This document shows, in pieces, positions 1 through 8,004 of a stretch of DNA of 15,226 bases; positions within the stretch are counted from its first letter, which is position 1; each line of letters opens with the position of its first letter. The stretch is from JAABSQ01 sp041642315 (lineage in GTDB: Bacteria > Desulfobacterota > Desulfobacteria > Desulfobacterales > Desulfococcaceae). The translations under genes and the position numbers were made by a program. Location: the NCBI GenBank assembly GCA_041642315.1, contig JBEPWQ010000073.1, forward strand, positions 1 through 15,226, in the 5' to 3' direction. Below the pieces are notes generated by a model, which was not told where the DNA came from, did no database searches, and was given only the letters and a program-made list of their open reading frames with translations.

Positions 1-2748
1 GTCCTGTTGGACATCAAGATGCCGGGCATGGACGGGGTGGAGGTGTTGAAAAAGGTCAAAGAGATTCAGCCGGATATGCAGGTGATGATGATCACCGCCT
101 ATGCCACCGTGGAAACCGCGGTGGAGGCGATGAAGGAGGGGGCCCTCGATTACCTGATCAAGCCCTTTGATCCGGATGACCTGATCTCCCGGGTGGTCGG
201 TGTTTATGAGGACATCATCGCACCCCTGACGGTACGGAAAAATGTGGGGGCGATCGTGCTCTGCGGAGGAAATGAATACTACGATCCGGGGGAGGGCAAG
301 GACACCTTCGGGTACAAGGCCAACCCGGACGTGGTGACCAGCATCGAGTTCGAGCGTATCGTGAGCGGAACCGGCCCGACCGGCGGTAAACTGCTTCGGC
401 CCTCCAACGGTGAACCGGCTAGCAGGATCGCCTGGATTCAGTGCGTGGGATCACGGGATCTCCAGACAAACGCCGATTTCTGCTCCAATGTCTGCTGCAT
501 GTATTCCATCAAGGAGGCCCTGTTGGCCAAAGGGCGGGCCGAAGCCGCCGGACAGGAGCTGGATACCATCATCTACTATATGGACATGCGCACATTCGGC
601 AAGCCTTACCAGCGCTACCGGGATCAGGCGGAACAGGAGCGCGGGGTTCGGTTTGAAAAGGCCCGCATCCATTCGGTGGTGCCGGATGAAACCACCGGCA
701 AGCTGAGACTGAGAAATGTGAACCTCACCGGCGAGCTTGCCGAGGAGTCTGTTGATATGGTGGTGCTGGCGGTGGGTCAGAGGCCGGCGGCCTCCACCGT
801 CCAATTGGCGGAGATGCTGGGCCTGGCGTGCAACCCCTGGGGGTTTTGCGCAACCGAACCGTTTTCTCTGACCATGACTCAAAACAAAGGGGTGATGGCC
901 GGCGGCTCTTTCACCGGGCTAAAGGATATCAATGAATCGGTCACCCAGGCCGGTGCGGCGGCCCTCGGGGCCTCGAGAATCATTCACGGAGCCGGGGGAA
1001 GTCTGGCGGTGGAGGAAACCCGGTCCCCCGAATACCGGGATGTCTCCAGGGAGATTCCTCATGTCCAGGTGATCGCCTGTACCTGCGGCGGCAGGCTGAA
1101 TCCCTTTCTGGAGCCGCTTCAAGAAAACAGCGGGATCGCGGCCGACCCGGAAGTGACCGAGATGATCCTGATCGACGGAATCTGCACCGAACAGGGTTGG
1201 GAGCGGCTGGAGGCGGCGGTCGTGCAAAAACGGGCCAATCGGGTGCTGATCGGGGCCTGTCTCCCCTATGCCTATGTCAAAAAACTGCGGGAATTGGGGG
1301 AGAAGGCCGGGCTGGACCCGCGGTTGATGGATGTGGCGGATATCCGAACGGTCAGCTTCGGCGGAACCGATGATGAGAAAGACCCATCCCGGGTCCACGA
1401 GGTTTCGGCGGCCATTCGAAGCGAGCTGGAGATGGGGGTTGCCAGACTGAAACGGGTCAACCCTCTTGGTTCTGAGCCGGTGCGGATCATGCAAAATGCC
1501 CTGGTGGTCGGGGCTGGAGTGGCCGGCATGAGTGCGGCCCTGGCCATCGCCGATCATGGGTTCGAGGTCTGTCTGGTCGAAAAATCGGAAGCGCCCGGGG
1601 GCAATCTCTCCTGGCTGAAGCGGACCCTGGAAGGTCTGGAAACCGAACCCTTGCTCGAAGACCTGAAAACCCGGGTGGAAAAGCACCCCAAGATCGACCT
1701 TCGGCTCGGCTCGGAAGTGATATCGGCTTTCGGCGAGGTGGGCCACTTCATTACCACCCTGGAGGACAAACAGGGCGACACCCATACACTGCAAAACGGG
1801 ATCACGGTGCTTGCCACCGGCGGCACCGAAGCCGGCACCGATTCCTACGGATACGGACAGACCGATAAAATTGTCACCCAGAGGGAGCTGGAAGAAAAGC
1901 TGGCCGAAAACGAGCTGGATCCGGCGGATTTGAATACCGTGGTGATGATCCAGTGTGTGGATTCCAGGGAGGAGCCGCGAAACTACTGTTCCCGGGTCTG
2001 CTGCAATACCGCCCTGAAAAACGCCCTCTTCCTGAAGGAAAAAAACCCGGATGTTCATATCTATGTCCTGTATCGGGATCTCATGAGCTATGGTTTCACC
2101 GAAAGCCATTTCACCCGGGCCAGAAAGGCGGATATCAAGTTCATACCCTATGATATCCAGCAAAAACCCCATGTAGATCCAAAAGGTGGAGAAGGGGGCA
2201 GGGTCCGTGTCAAGGCCTTTGAGCCGATCATCGGCAGGGAGGTGGAGGCGGACGCGGATCTGCTGGTATTGGCCACCGGGGTGGTATCCACCCTCCCAAG
2301 GCACCTGGCAGAGGCCTTCGGCGCGGATACCGACGAAAACGATTTTTTCCAGGAGGCCGAAATGAAATGGCGGCCGGTGGATTCCCTGAAAGAAGGGGTG
2401 TTTGCCTGCGGGTTAAGTCTCGGGCCGCGATCGATTCCCGAATCCATCGCTTCAGCCGAGGCGGCGGCCCAGCGGGGATTGCGTATTCTTTCCCGGGAAT
2501 ATCTGCCCTCAGGCAAGGTGGTGGCGGCCGTCCATCACAGTCTCTGCGCGTTGTGTGAAAGCTGCATCGAGACCTGCCCTTACGGGGCCCGCCGGATCAA
2601 TCCGGAGACTGAACAGGTGGATGTAAACCCCCTGATGTGCCAGGGATGCGGGGCCTGTGCCGCCGTCTGCCCCAACAGCGCATCGTATCTGGAGTCCTAT
2701 CCCATGGAGCAGATGCTCGATATCATTGACGCGGCCGTGGCCGGATAA
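1..2748 (+). CDS. hdrA: Receiver-domain / tandem HdrA-like FAD and Fe-S oxidoreductase fusion (5' partial)
   Basis: The frame is open from base 1, so the true start lies upstream; 915 codons are visible (gtc at base 1 = residue 1). Residues 1-75 are the C-terminal two thirds of a receiver domain, with the phospho-acceptor Asp4 in LLDIKMPGMDG, the Thr of MMITAY and the Lys of LIKPFD. The acidic pair would lie upstream. From about residue 78 the chain becomes HdrA: GAIVLCGG, SGTGPTGGK, C148 in IQCVGSRD, C161/C165/C166 in CSNVCC. A second HdrA module follows, with CTCGG near 360, Rossmann motif GAGVAG near 504, ATGG and CSRVCC; it lacks the usual inserted ferredoxin. The C-terminus holds two [4Fe-4S] sites (C849, 852, 855, 859 and C880, 883, 886, 890). 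The first module's own GxGxxG is not in the visible part, so REC either replaces it or is inserted in that FAD domain. HdrA proteins are the flavin hub of Hdr complexes; the donor and acceptor here are unknown. HdrC-like, HdrB-like and HdrD-like genes follow. Confidence 0.9.
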   Translation, partial: VLLDIKMPGMDGVEVLKKVKEIQPDMQVMMITAYATVETAVEAMKEGALDYLIKPFDPDDLISRVVGVYEDIIAPLTVRKNVGAIVLCGGNEYYDPGEGKDTFGYKANPDVVTSIEFERIVSGTGPTGGKLLRPSNGEPASRIAWIQCVGSRDLQTNADFCSNVCCMYSIKEALLAKGRAEAAGQELDTIIYYMDMRTFGKPYQRYRDQAEQERGVRFEKARIHSVVPDETTGKLRLRNVNLTGELAEESVDMVVLAVGQRPAASTVQLAEMLGLACNPWGFCATEPFSLTMTQNKGVMAGGSFTGLKDINESVTQAGAAALGASRIIHGAGGSLAVEETRSPEYRDVSREIPHVQVIACTCGGRLNPFLEPLQENSGIAADPEVTEMILIDGICTEQGWERLEAAVVQKRANRVLIGACLPYAYVKKLRELGEKAGLDPRLMDVADIRTVSFGGTDDEKDPSRVHEVSAAIRSELEMGVARLKRVNPLGSEPVRIMQNALVVGAGVAGMSAALAIADHGFEVCLVEKSEAPGGNLSWLKRTLEGLETEPLLEDLKTRVEKHPKIDLRLGSEVISAFGEVGHFITTLEDKQGDTHTLQNGITVLATGGTEAGTDSYGYGQTDKIVTQRELEEKLAENELDPADLNTVVMIQCVDSREEPRNYCSRVCCNTALKNALFLKEKNPDVHIYVLYRDLMSYGFTESHFTRARKADIKFIPYDIQQKPHVDPKGGEGGRVRVKAFEPIIGREVEADADLLVLATGVVSTLPRHLAEAFGADTDENDFFQEAEMKWRPVDSLKEGVFACGLSLGPRSIPESIASAEAAAQRGLRILSREYLPSGKVVAAVHHSLCALCESCIETCPYGARRINPETEQVDVNPLMCQGCGACAAVCPNSASYLESYPMEQMLDIIDAAVAG

Positions 2749-2776
2749 GAACCGATCATTCGATGAGGAATACATC

Positions 2777-3355
2777 ATGGAAACAACTCAAGCCGTAAAA
2801 ACGGAAGCGGATATCAGGCCTCATTCATTGCTGCTGGATGCGGTGCGGGAGAAGGTCCGGCCCTGCATTCAGTGCGGCACCTGCACGGCCTCCTGTCCCA
2901 ATACCTTTGCCATGGACCTGACCCCCCGATACATGTGGCGGCTGGTGCTCATGGGCCAGGAGGAGGCGGTGTTCGGAAGCAAAACCTTTATTCTGTGCTC
3001 CGCCTGTTACACCTGCACCCTTCGCTGCCCCCGGGGACTTCCCCTGACCGAGGCCATCGGCGATCTCAAGCAGATCGCGGCCCGCCAGGACATCCCCAAG
3101 CACAGGGGCAGCACCCGCTTCTACAAAAGTTTTATGGAGAGCGTCCGTCGGCACGGCCGGGTGGATGAGATGGAGTTTATGAGTATTTATTTTATGCGAA
3201 TGAAAAACCCCATGCTTCCCCTGCGATTCAGTGGGTTGGGGCTGCGGCTGATGAAAAAGGGCAAGATATCGCCCGGCATTCCCAGTTTCGCCGAAGGTGG
3301 CGGTCCGTTGGAGTCGATCTTTAAAAGAGTGGAAGAAATGGAGGCCGATAAATGA
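2777..3355 (+). CDS. hdrC: HdrC-like bis-[4Fe-4S] electron-transfer subunit
   Basis: A 192-residue soluble protein with two ferredoxin-type cysteine sets, C30-x2-C33-x2-C36-x3-C40 and C74-x2-C77-x2-C80-x3-C84, spaced as in HdrC. In the family HdrC passes electrons from the HdrA flavin to the HdrB catalytic clusters. ATG 2777 is chosen over the upstream in-frame ATG at 2657 because GAGGAA (2765-2770) sits six bases before it, and because the longer form would overlap the hdrA-like gene and add residues unlike the family. The gene starts 28 bases after the hdrA-like stop and overlaps the hdrB-like start by four bases (ATGA), so translation is probably coupled. The C-terminal third has few charges and ends in a short helix; no membrane segment is evident. 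HdrC-type assignment is firm, but the physiological partner cannot be read from the sequence. Confidence 0.93.
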   Translation: METTQAVKTEADIRPHSLLLDAVREKVRPCIQCGTCTASCPNTFAMDLTPRYMWRLVLMGQEEAVFGSKTFILCSACYTCTLRCPRGLPLTEAIGDLKQIAARQDIPKHRGSTRFYKSFMESVRRHGRVDEMEFMSIYFMRMKNPMLPLRFSGLGLRLMKKGKISPGIPSFAEGGGPLESIFKRVEEMEADK

Positions 3356-4242
3356 AATATAGCTATTATCCCGGTTGCTCCCTGGAAGGCACGGCCAAAG
3401 AATACGATGTCTCGGTCCGTGCGGTGATGGATGCCCTGGGTGCGGAACTGGTTGAATTAAAAGACTGGACCTGTTGCGGGGCTTCGGCGGCCGAGGCGGT
3501 AAGTTCACTCCTGTCCCTGAGTCTGCCGGCAGTCAATCTGGCGATAGCCGAAACCATGGACGGGAGCAAGGATCTTCTGGTGCCGTGCAGCGCCTGTTAT
3601 CTCAATCTCAAGAGGGTAGAGGAAAAAACCGGCGCCGATCCGGACCTGCGGAACCTGCTGAATCGGATTTTGGAAGCAAAATCGCTCAAAGTTCAGGGCA
3701 AGGTGCGGGTGCGCCACCTGCTGGAGGTGCTGGTTCGGGATATCGGTCCGGAACCCATTCGCCGGCGGCTGAAGCGGTCCTTGAACGGTTTTTCCATCGC
3801 CCCTTACTACGGGTGCCAGTGCCTTCGGCCCTATGTGGTATTCGATGATCCGGAGGTGCCCCGGTCCATGGCACCGCTCATCAAAGCCACCGGTGCGGAG
3901 GTCTATCCCTGGCATATGGGGGGAAAATGCTGCGGGGCCTCCAATATGAATACGAAAACCGAGGTGGCGGTTCAGCTAGTGGCCGACATTTTGAAGGGGG
4001 CTCGGAATGCGGATGCGATCGTGACCGTCTGTCCCATGTGCCAGATGAACCTGGAGGGATATCAGAAACTGGCGTCCAAAGCAGGTGGCCGGGATTTGAG
4101 CAAGCCGGTGCTCTACCTGCCTCAACTGATCGGTCTGGCCCTGGGCATACCGGAGGATATGCTGGGCATCGGCATGAACCTGTCCCCGACCGGGGAGTTT
4201 CTGCTGCGTCTCAAATCGACCCCTGTCCAGGCGGTTGCATGA
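3352..4242 (+). CDS. hdrB: HdrB-like CCG-domain subunit
   Basis: A 296-residue protein with two complete CCG domains, the hallmark of HdrB. The first uses C9, C41-C42, C79 and C82 (YYPGCS, CCGAS, CSAC); the second uses C155 (with C157 in YYGCQCLRP), C193-C194 and C227/C230 (GKCCGAS, CPMC). In methanogen HdrB these cysteines bind two noncubane [4Fe-4S] clusters that reduce the CoM-CoB heterodisulfide. Bacteria of this type are not expected to use that substrate, so a different disulfide or another electron acceptor is likely (inference). The start overlaps the hdrC-like stop (ATGA), with GGAGG at 3340-3344 seven bases upstream. The cysteine set is intact, which argues for a catalytic rather than degenerate subunit. 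Confidence 0.93.
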   Translation: MKYSYYPGCSLEGTAKEYDVSVRAVMDALGAELVELKDWTCCGASAAEAVSSLLSLSLPAVNLAIAETMDGSKDLLVPCSACYLNLKRVEEKTGADPDLRNLLNRILEAKSLKVQGKVRVRHLLEVLVRDIGPEPIRRRLKRSLNGFSIAPYYGCQCLRPYVVFDDPEVPRSMAPLIKATGAEVYPWHMGGKCCGASNMNTKTEVAVQLVADILKGARNADAIVTVCPMCQMNLEGYQKLASKAGGRDLSKPVLYLPQLIGLALGIPEDMLGIGMNLSPTGEFLLRLKSTPVQAVA

Positions 4243-4349
4243 GGCGGGACTCGAAAGTCCTCGGGTGTTTCAGTATTACTTTTATTTCAAATCCAACGGC
4301 CGCCGGTTGAGGCCGAAATATGATTATCAACACAAAGGAGTCTACCATC
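4243..4349 (+). other. Leader between hdrB-like and selenoprotein genes, with two small hairpins
   Basis: This is the longest gap in the hdr-to-comB run. GGACT (4247-4251) and AGTCC (4256-4260) form a 5-bp stem with a CGAA loop just after the hdrB-like stop, without a directly following T-run. CGGCC (4297-4301) pairs with GGCCG (4311-4315). AAGGAG at 4335-4340, nine bases before ATG 4350, decides the start of the next gene against the in-frame ATG at 4320, which has only weak upstream purines. The hairpins could be RNA-processing or stability elements. No convincing promoter was recognised. Confidence 0.4.
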
Positions 4350-5645
4350 ATGGGTGAAGCCGCATTGAAACTGAACGAACAGGAAAGCCGTTTCTTGAAC
4401 AAGGTGGCCGAGATGCTGCCGGAAGGCGGGAATCTAAACATGTGCCTGACCTGCGGGGCCTGCTGTTCGGGATGTCCGGCCACCGGGTTGGAGGATATGG
4501 ATCCTCGTAAGTTCCTGAGAATGGCGGCTCTGGGGTTGGATGAAGAGGTCTGCAGCACCGCTTGGGTGTGGATGTGCAGCCTCTGCCAGCGGTGTATCTA
4601 TGTCTGTCCTATGCATATCGACATTCCGGCGCTGGTGTATGAGGCCCGTGCCGGCTGGCCGAGAGAGGATCGGCCTAAGGGGATTCTGGGTTCCTGTGAT
4701 ATGGCCATGAGAAACGAAAGCTGCAGCGCCATGGGCGCCTCTCCGGAGGATTTCCGGTTCGTGGTGGAGGATGTCAGCGAGGAGGTTCGGGAAAACCAAC
4801 CCGGTTTCGAGGATCTCCAGGCGCCTATCGATAAGCAGGGGGCCTATTTCTTTCTGAACCAGAATTCCAGGGAGCCGGTCACAGAGCCGGAAGAGATGAT
4901 TCCGCTCTGGAAGATCCTGCACCTGGCGGGAGCGGACTGGACCTATGGAAGCGCCGGCTGGGGCGGCGAGAACTACTGCATGTTTCTGGCGGACGACGAG
5001 AACTGGAAGCATATCGTTCAGACCAGTGTCGACAAAGTGCATGAACTGGGGTGCAGGGTCTTTCTCAATACCGAGTGAGGGCACGTCACCTACGCAGTCC
5101 GGGCCGGACTGGAAAAATTCAAGATCGAACATCGATTCGAGGTGGCGTCCATTTACCAGTATTACGCCAAATGGATTCGAGAGGGGAAACTCAAGGTCGA
5201 TTCCGACTGGAACAAAGACCTGAAAATCAAATTCACCGTTCAGGATCCCTGCCAGATCATTCGAAAGAGCTATGGCGAACCGGTTGCGGATGATCTCCGT
5301 TTCGTGGTAAAGTCGCTGGTGGGAGAGGAAAACTTTGTCGACATGGCCCCCAATCGCTCCAACAATTACTGCTGCGGCGGCGGCGGGGGGTTTCTCCAAT
5401 CCGGATACGCGGATGCCCGCCGGCAATACGGCAAACTGAAGCTGGATCAGATCCTGGCCACCGGTGCCGATTATTGCATCGCCGCCTGCCACAACTGCCA
5501 TGCCCAGATTCACGACCTGGCCGAACACTATGCCGCCGATTACCACACCATTCATCTCTGGACCTTGATCTGCCTGTCACTGGGCGTGCTGGGGGAAGAA
5601 GAGCGGACCTATCTGGGCCCCGACCTGGCCGAATACGGCCTGTAA
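4350..5645 (+). CDS. HdrD/DsrK-like Fe-S oxidoreductase, probable selenoprotein (UGA 5076-5078 read as Sec243)
   Basis: Read through the TGA at 5076-5078 this is one 431-residue protein; without read-through it would be 242 residues plus an orphan C-terminal piece. The N-terminus has ferredoxin sets C32/C35/C38 (with adjacent C39)/C42 and C76/C79/C82/C86. The first CCG-like region (about 195-250) reads NTE-TGA-GHVTYA, where HdrD/DsrK-type relatives have a conserved Cys in T-E-C-G-H. The second CCG domain is intact: C301 (QDPC), C341-C342 (CCGGGGG) and C380/C383 (CHNC). The frame is the same on both sides, the flanking codons (GHVTYAVRAGLEKF) encode family-like sequence, and a hairpin lies at the distance expected of a bacterial SECIS. 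There is no membrane anchor, so it is probably a cytoplasmic partner of the Hdr subunits. Sec at an Fe-S or thiol site would lower its pKa and favour disulfide chemistry (inference). Alternatives are a nonsense mutation or a sequencing error of TGC/TGT. Confidence 0.87.
5076..5111 (+). promoter_or_regulatory. Candidate bacterial SECIS: UGA plus apical hairpin
   Basis: TGA at 5076-5078 is followed by 16 bases and then CAGTCC (5095-5100), loop GGGCC (5101-5105), GGACTG (5106-5111), a perfect 6-bp stem that can zip to 8 bp around a single central G. Bacterial SECIS elements lie within the coding region just downstream of UGA and present guanines at the start of a small apical loop for SelB; both traits are present. 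The hairpin is coding sequence (AVRAGL region), so it must satisfy both constraints. No selA, selB, selC or selD lies in the window. SECIS elements vary between species, so structure alone is supportive, not proof. Confidence 0.72.
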
Positions 5646-5664
5646 CCGTATACACGGGGGTGCC

Positions 5665-8004
5665 ATGATCCGATGGGTACAAAATATTCGATACAGCCTG
5701 ATGTCCAAGCTGATTTTGTCTGTGGGGGCGATACTGCTGGTGAGCATTTCGGTATGGGCCTATTCCAACATCCGTATTCAAAAAAAGCGTCTGATGCAGC
5801 ATATTTTGGAGGATACGGTACGGCTCTGCAACACCATCAGGCTGGGAACCCATTACGCAATGATGACCAACTCCCGTGACGACATCAACCAGATCATCAA
5901 CAACATCGCCGGCCAGAAAGAGATTCGCAATATACGAATCTACAACAAGAAAGGGCAGATCAAATTTTCAAATCGAATCGGGGAGGTGGACGAATTCACC
6001 AACATCAAAGCCGAAGCCTGCGATGTCTGCCATAAGGCCGATCCTCCACTGACACGGCTGAAGTTGAGTCGGCGGACCCGAATCTTTGACGGAGAGGCGG
6101 GAGACCGTTTTCTGGGCATTCTGACCTCCATCGAAAATGAGCCCGACTGCGCTGCCGGGCCGTGCCATGTCCATGACCGGGATGAGGCGGTGCTGGGGGT
6201 CATCGACGTTGTGTTTTCACTGGCGGAAACCTACACAGATGTCGACCGGTTCGAAAGGGGAATTATCTTATTTGCCGTTGCCGTGTTTCTGCTCACTTCC
6301 GGAATGATCGCCTTCATCATGCAGAAGTTTTTGCGGGGCCCCATTCACCGACTCATTCAGGAAACCGATGAGATCGCCAAGGGCCGATACGACACGGTCA
6401 TTCAGATGGATTCCGAGGATGAAATCGGGCAGCTGGCCCGGGCGGTGAACAAAATGTCCGAGGAGATTTCACATAATGAAGCGGAGTTCAAAAAACAGAA
6501 GGATGAATATCAAAACCTCTTTGAACATGTACCCTGCGAAATCACGGTTCAGGACCGGAATTTCCGGCTGCTTCGCTACAACAGCAACTTCGCCCGGAAA
6601 TTCAATCCGAAACCCGGCGACTTCTGCTACCATGCATACAAAGGGTTGAATCATCAATGTGCCGATTGTCCGCTGGAAAAGACGTTTGTAGACGGCCGAC
6701 CTCACTACGGAGAGGAGACCGGGACCAATAAGGCTGGGGAAATCGTCCACTGGATTCTGGTGACTGCGCCGATTCGAAACGCCCGAGGGGAGATCGAGGC
6801 GGCGATGGAGATGTCCATCGACATTACCAACACCCGTATTCTGGAGAACCAGCTCCATATTTCCGAGCAGAAATACCAGGCGATTTTCAACAATATTCCC
6901 AATTCGGTGTTTGTAATCGATTCGGAAAACCTGGAAATTCGAGACTGCAATCAGAGCGTGGAAGCCATGTACGGCTTTACCCGGGAAGAGCTGAACAAGA
7001 AAACCTTTATGACCCTCTTTTTGGAGGATGAACGCAGAAAATACTGCCCGGAAATCCGTGAAGCGCATGAGATCAACCAAGTCCGTCATCGGCGCAAGCA
7101 GGGGCAGCCGCTTTATGTCAACCTTCGAATTTCCCGCTCCGAATACGCCGGCCGGGCTGAACTGCTGGTAACCACCAGTGATATCACCAAGCGGCTGAAG
7201 GCGGAACAGCAGCTGATTCAGGCAAGCAAGATCGCCACCCTCGGGGAAATGGCCGCCGGGATCGCTCACGAGTTGAATCAGCCTCTGTCGGTGATCAAGA
7301 CCGCCAGCAACTATTTTATCAAGAAGATCAATAAGAACGAACCGATCGATCCGGAAATTCAGAAAACACTGGCTACTGAAATCGACAGCTATGTCAACCG
7401 GGCCACCCGGATCATCAACCATATGCGGGAATTCGGTCGCAAATCGGATATGAAGCTGGTGAGCACTCAGCTCAATGACATGATTCAACGGGCCTTCGAC
7501 ATGTTCAGTCAGCAGTTGAAGGTGCGGGGAATCGAGGTGGTATGGGACCTGGATCACGATCTGCCGACGATTCTGGGTGATCCCGGCCGCTTGGAGCAGG
7601 TGTTCATCAATCTTCTGATCAATGCCCGAGATGCCATCGAGAACCGATGGGAGATCGGAGCGGACCGGAAAGCGGAAATTTTGGTACCGCCTGCCAAACA
7701 GATCCGCATCCGCTCGAGGCGGCAAAACGGCACCGTTCTGATCGAGGTGGAAGACACCGGCCCGGGTATTTCCGAAGACCTGATCGACAAGATTTTCGAA
7801 CCCTTCTTCACCACCAAGGAGGTGGGAAAGGGGACCGGGCTGGGACTTTCCATCACCTACAATATCGTCAAGGACTGTCACGGCACCATTCATGCCCGGA
7901 ACACCGGCGAAGGCGCCTGTTTCGTGCTTCGGTTTCCGGTCCACGAGGCCGCACCGGAAGAATGGCTCGAATACGGGGCCGCTTCGGAATCGCATTATGG
8001 ATAA
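5665..8004 (+). CDS. Membrane histidine kinase with c-type-heme periplasmic sensor, HAMP and two PAS domains
   Basis: A 779-residue kinase. TM1 (about 13-33) and TM2 (about 199-219) bracket a periplasmic domain containing CXXCH (C119-C122-H123) and CX4CH (C162-C167-H168), both heme c attachment patterns. HAMP follows (220-272), then PAS1 (about 285-390) with C321-x10-C332-x2-C335, PAS2 (about 403-515), HisKA with H535 in AGIAHELNQP, and the ATPase domain with its N-box near 649 (NLLINARDA), DTGPGI near 697 and GTGLGL near 723. All catalytic motifs are intact. It has no receiver of its own, so a separate REC is needed: candidates in the window are the REC on HdrA, the REC-PAS kinase and the single REC. 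It lies 19 bases after the selenoprotein gene with a G-rich ribosome site (5656-5660), and overlaps the next gene by eight bases. The likely signal is redox state or a heme ligand (inference). Confidence 0.93.
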   Translation: MIRWVQNIRYSLMSKLILSVGAILLVSISVWAYSNIRIQKKRLMQHILEDTVRLCNTIRLGTHYAMMTNSRDDINQIINNIAGQKEIRNIRIYNKKGQIKFSNRIGEVDEFTNIKAEACDVCHKADPPLTRLKLSRRTRIFDGEAGDRFLGILTSIENEPDCAAGPCHVHDRDEAVLGVIDVVFSLAETYTDVDRFERGIILFAVAVFLLTSGMIAFIMQKFLRGPIHRLIQETDEIAKGRYDTVIQMDSEDEIGQLARAVNKMSEEISHNEAEFKKQKDEYQNLFEHVPCEITVQDRNFRLLRYNSNFARKFNPKPGDFCYHAYKGLNHQCADCPLEKTFVDGRPHYGEETGTNKAGEIVHWILVTAPIRNARGEIEAAMEMSIDITNTRILENQLHISEQKYQAIFNNIPNSVFVIDSENLEIRDCNQSVEAMYGFTREELNKKTFMTLFLEDERRKYCPEIREAHEINQVRHRRKQGQPLYVNLRISRSEYAGRAELLVTTSDITKRLKAEQQLIQASKIATLGEMAAGIAHELNQPLSVIKTASNYFIKKINKNEPIDPEIQKTLATEIDSYVNRATRIINHMREFGRKSDMKLVSTQLNDMIQRAFDMFSQQLKVRGIEVVWDLDHDLPTILGDPGRLEQVFINLLINARDAIENRWEIGADRKAEILVPPAKQIRIRSRRQNGTVLIEVEDTGPGISEDLIDKIFEPFFTTKEVGKGTGLGLSITYNIVKDCHGTIHARNTGEGACFVLRFPVHEAAPEEWLEYGAASESHYG

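Noticed and set aside
1..230. REC-HdrA as an assembly chimera.
   Set aside because: The frame is continuous, codon use does not change at the junction, and the join falls at a domain boundary. It cannot be excluded without reads, so it is given as a refuting test.
919..2304. Long open frame (461 codons) on the minus strand.
   Set aside because: It lies wholly antisense to the HdrA-like gene, has no recognisable domain and reads as a codon-bias shadow of GC-rich coding DNA.
4320..5078. Two separate genes, 4320-5078 and 5142-5645, instead of one selenoprotein.
   Set aside because: The reading frame is the same on both sides of the TGA, codons between 5079 and 5141 continue the family sequence, the TGA sits at a conserved Cys, and the second piece has no ribosome site of its own.
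7892..7996. Upstream start for the sigma-54 activator.
   Set aside because: The additional 35 residues come from the kinase gene read in another frame and resemble no regulator N-terminus; ATG 7997 at the kinase stop fits better.
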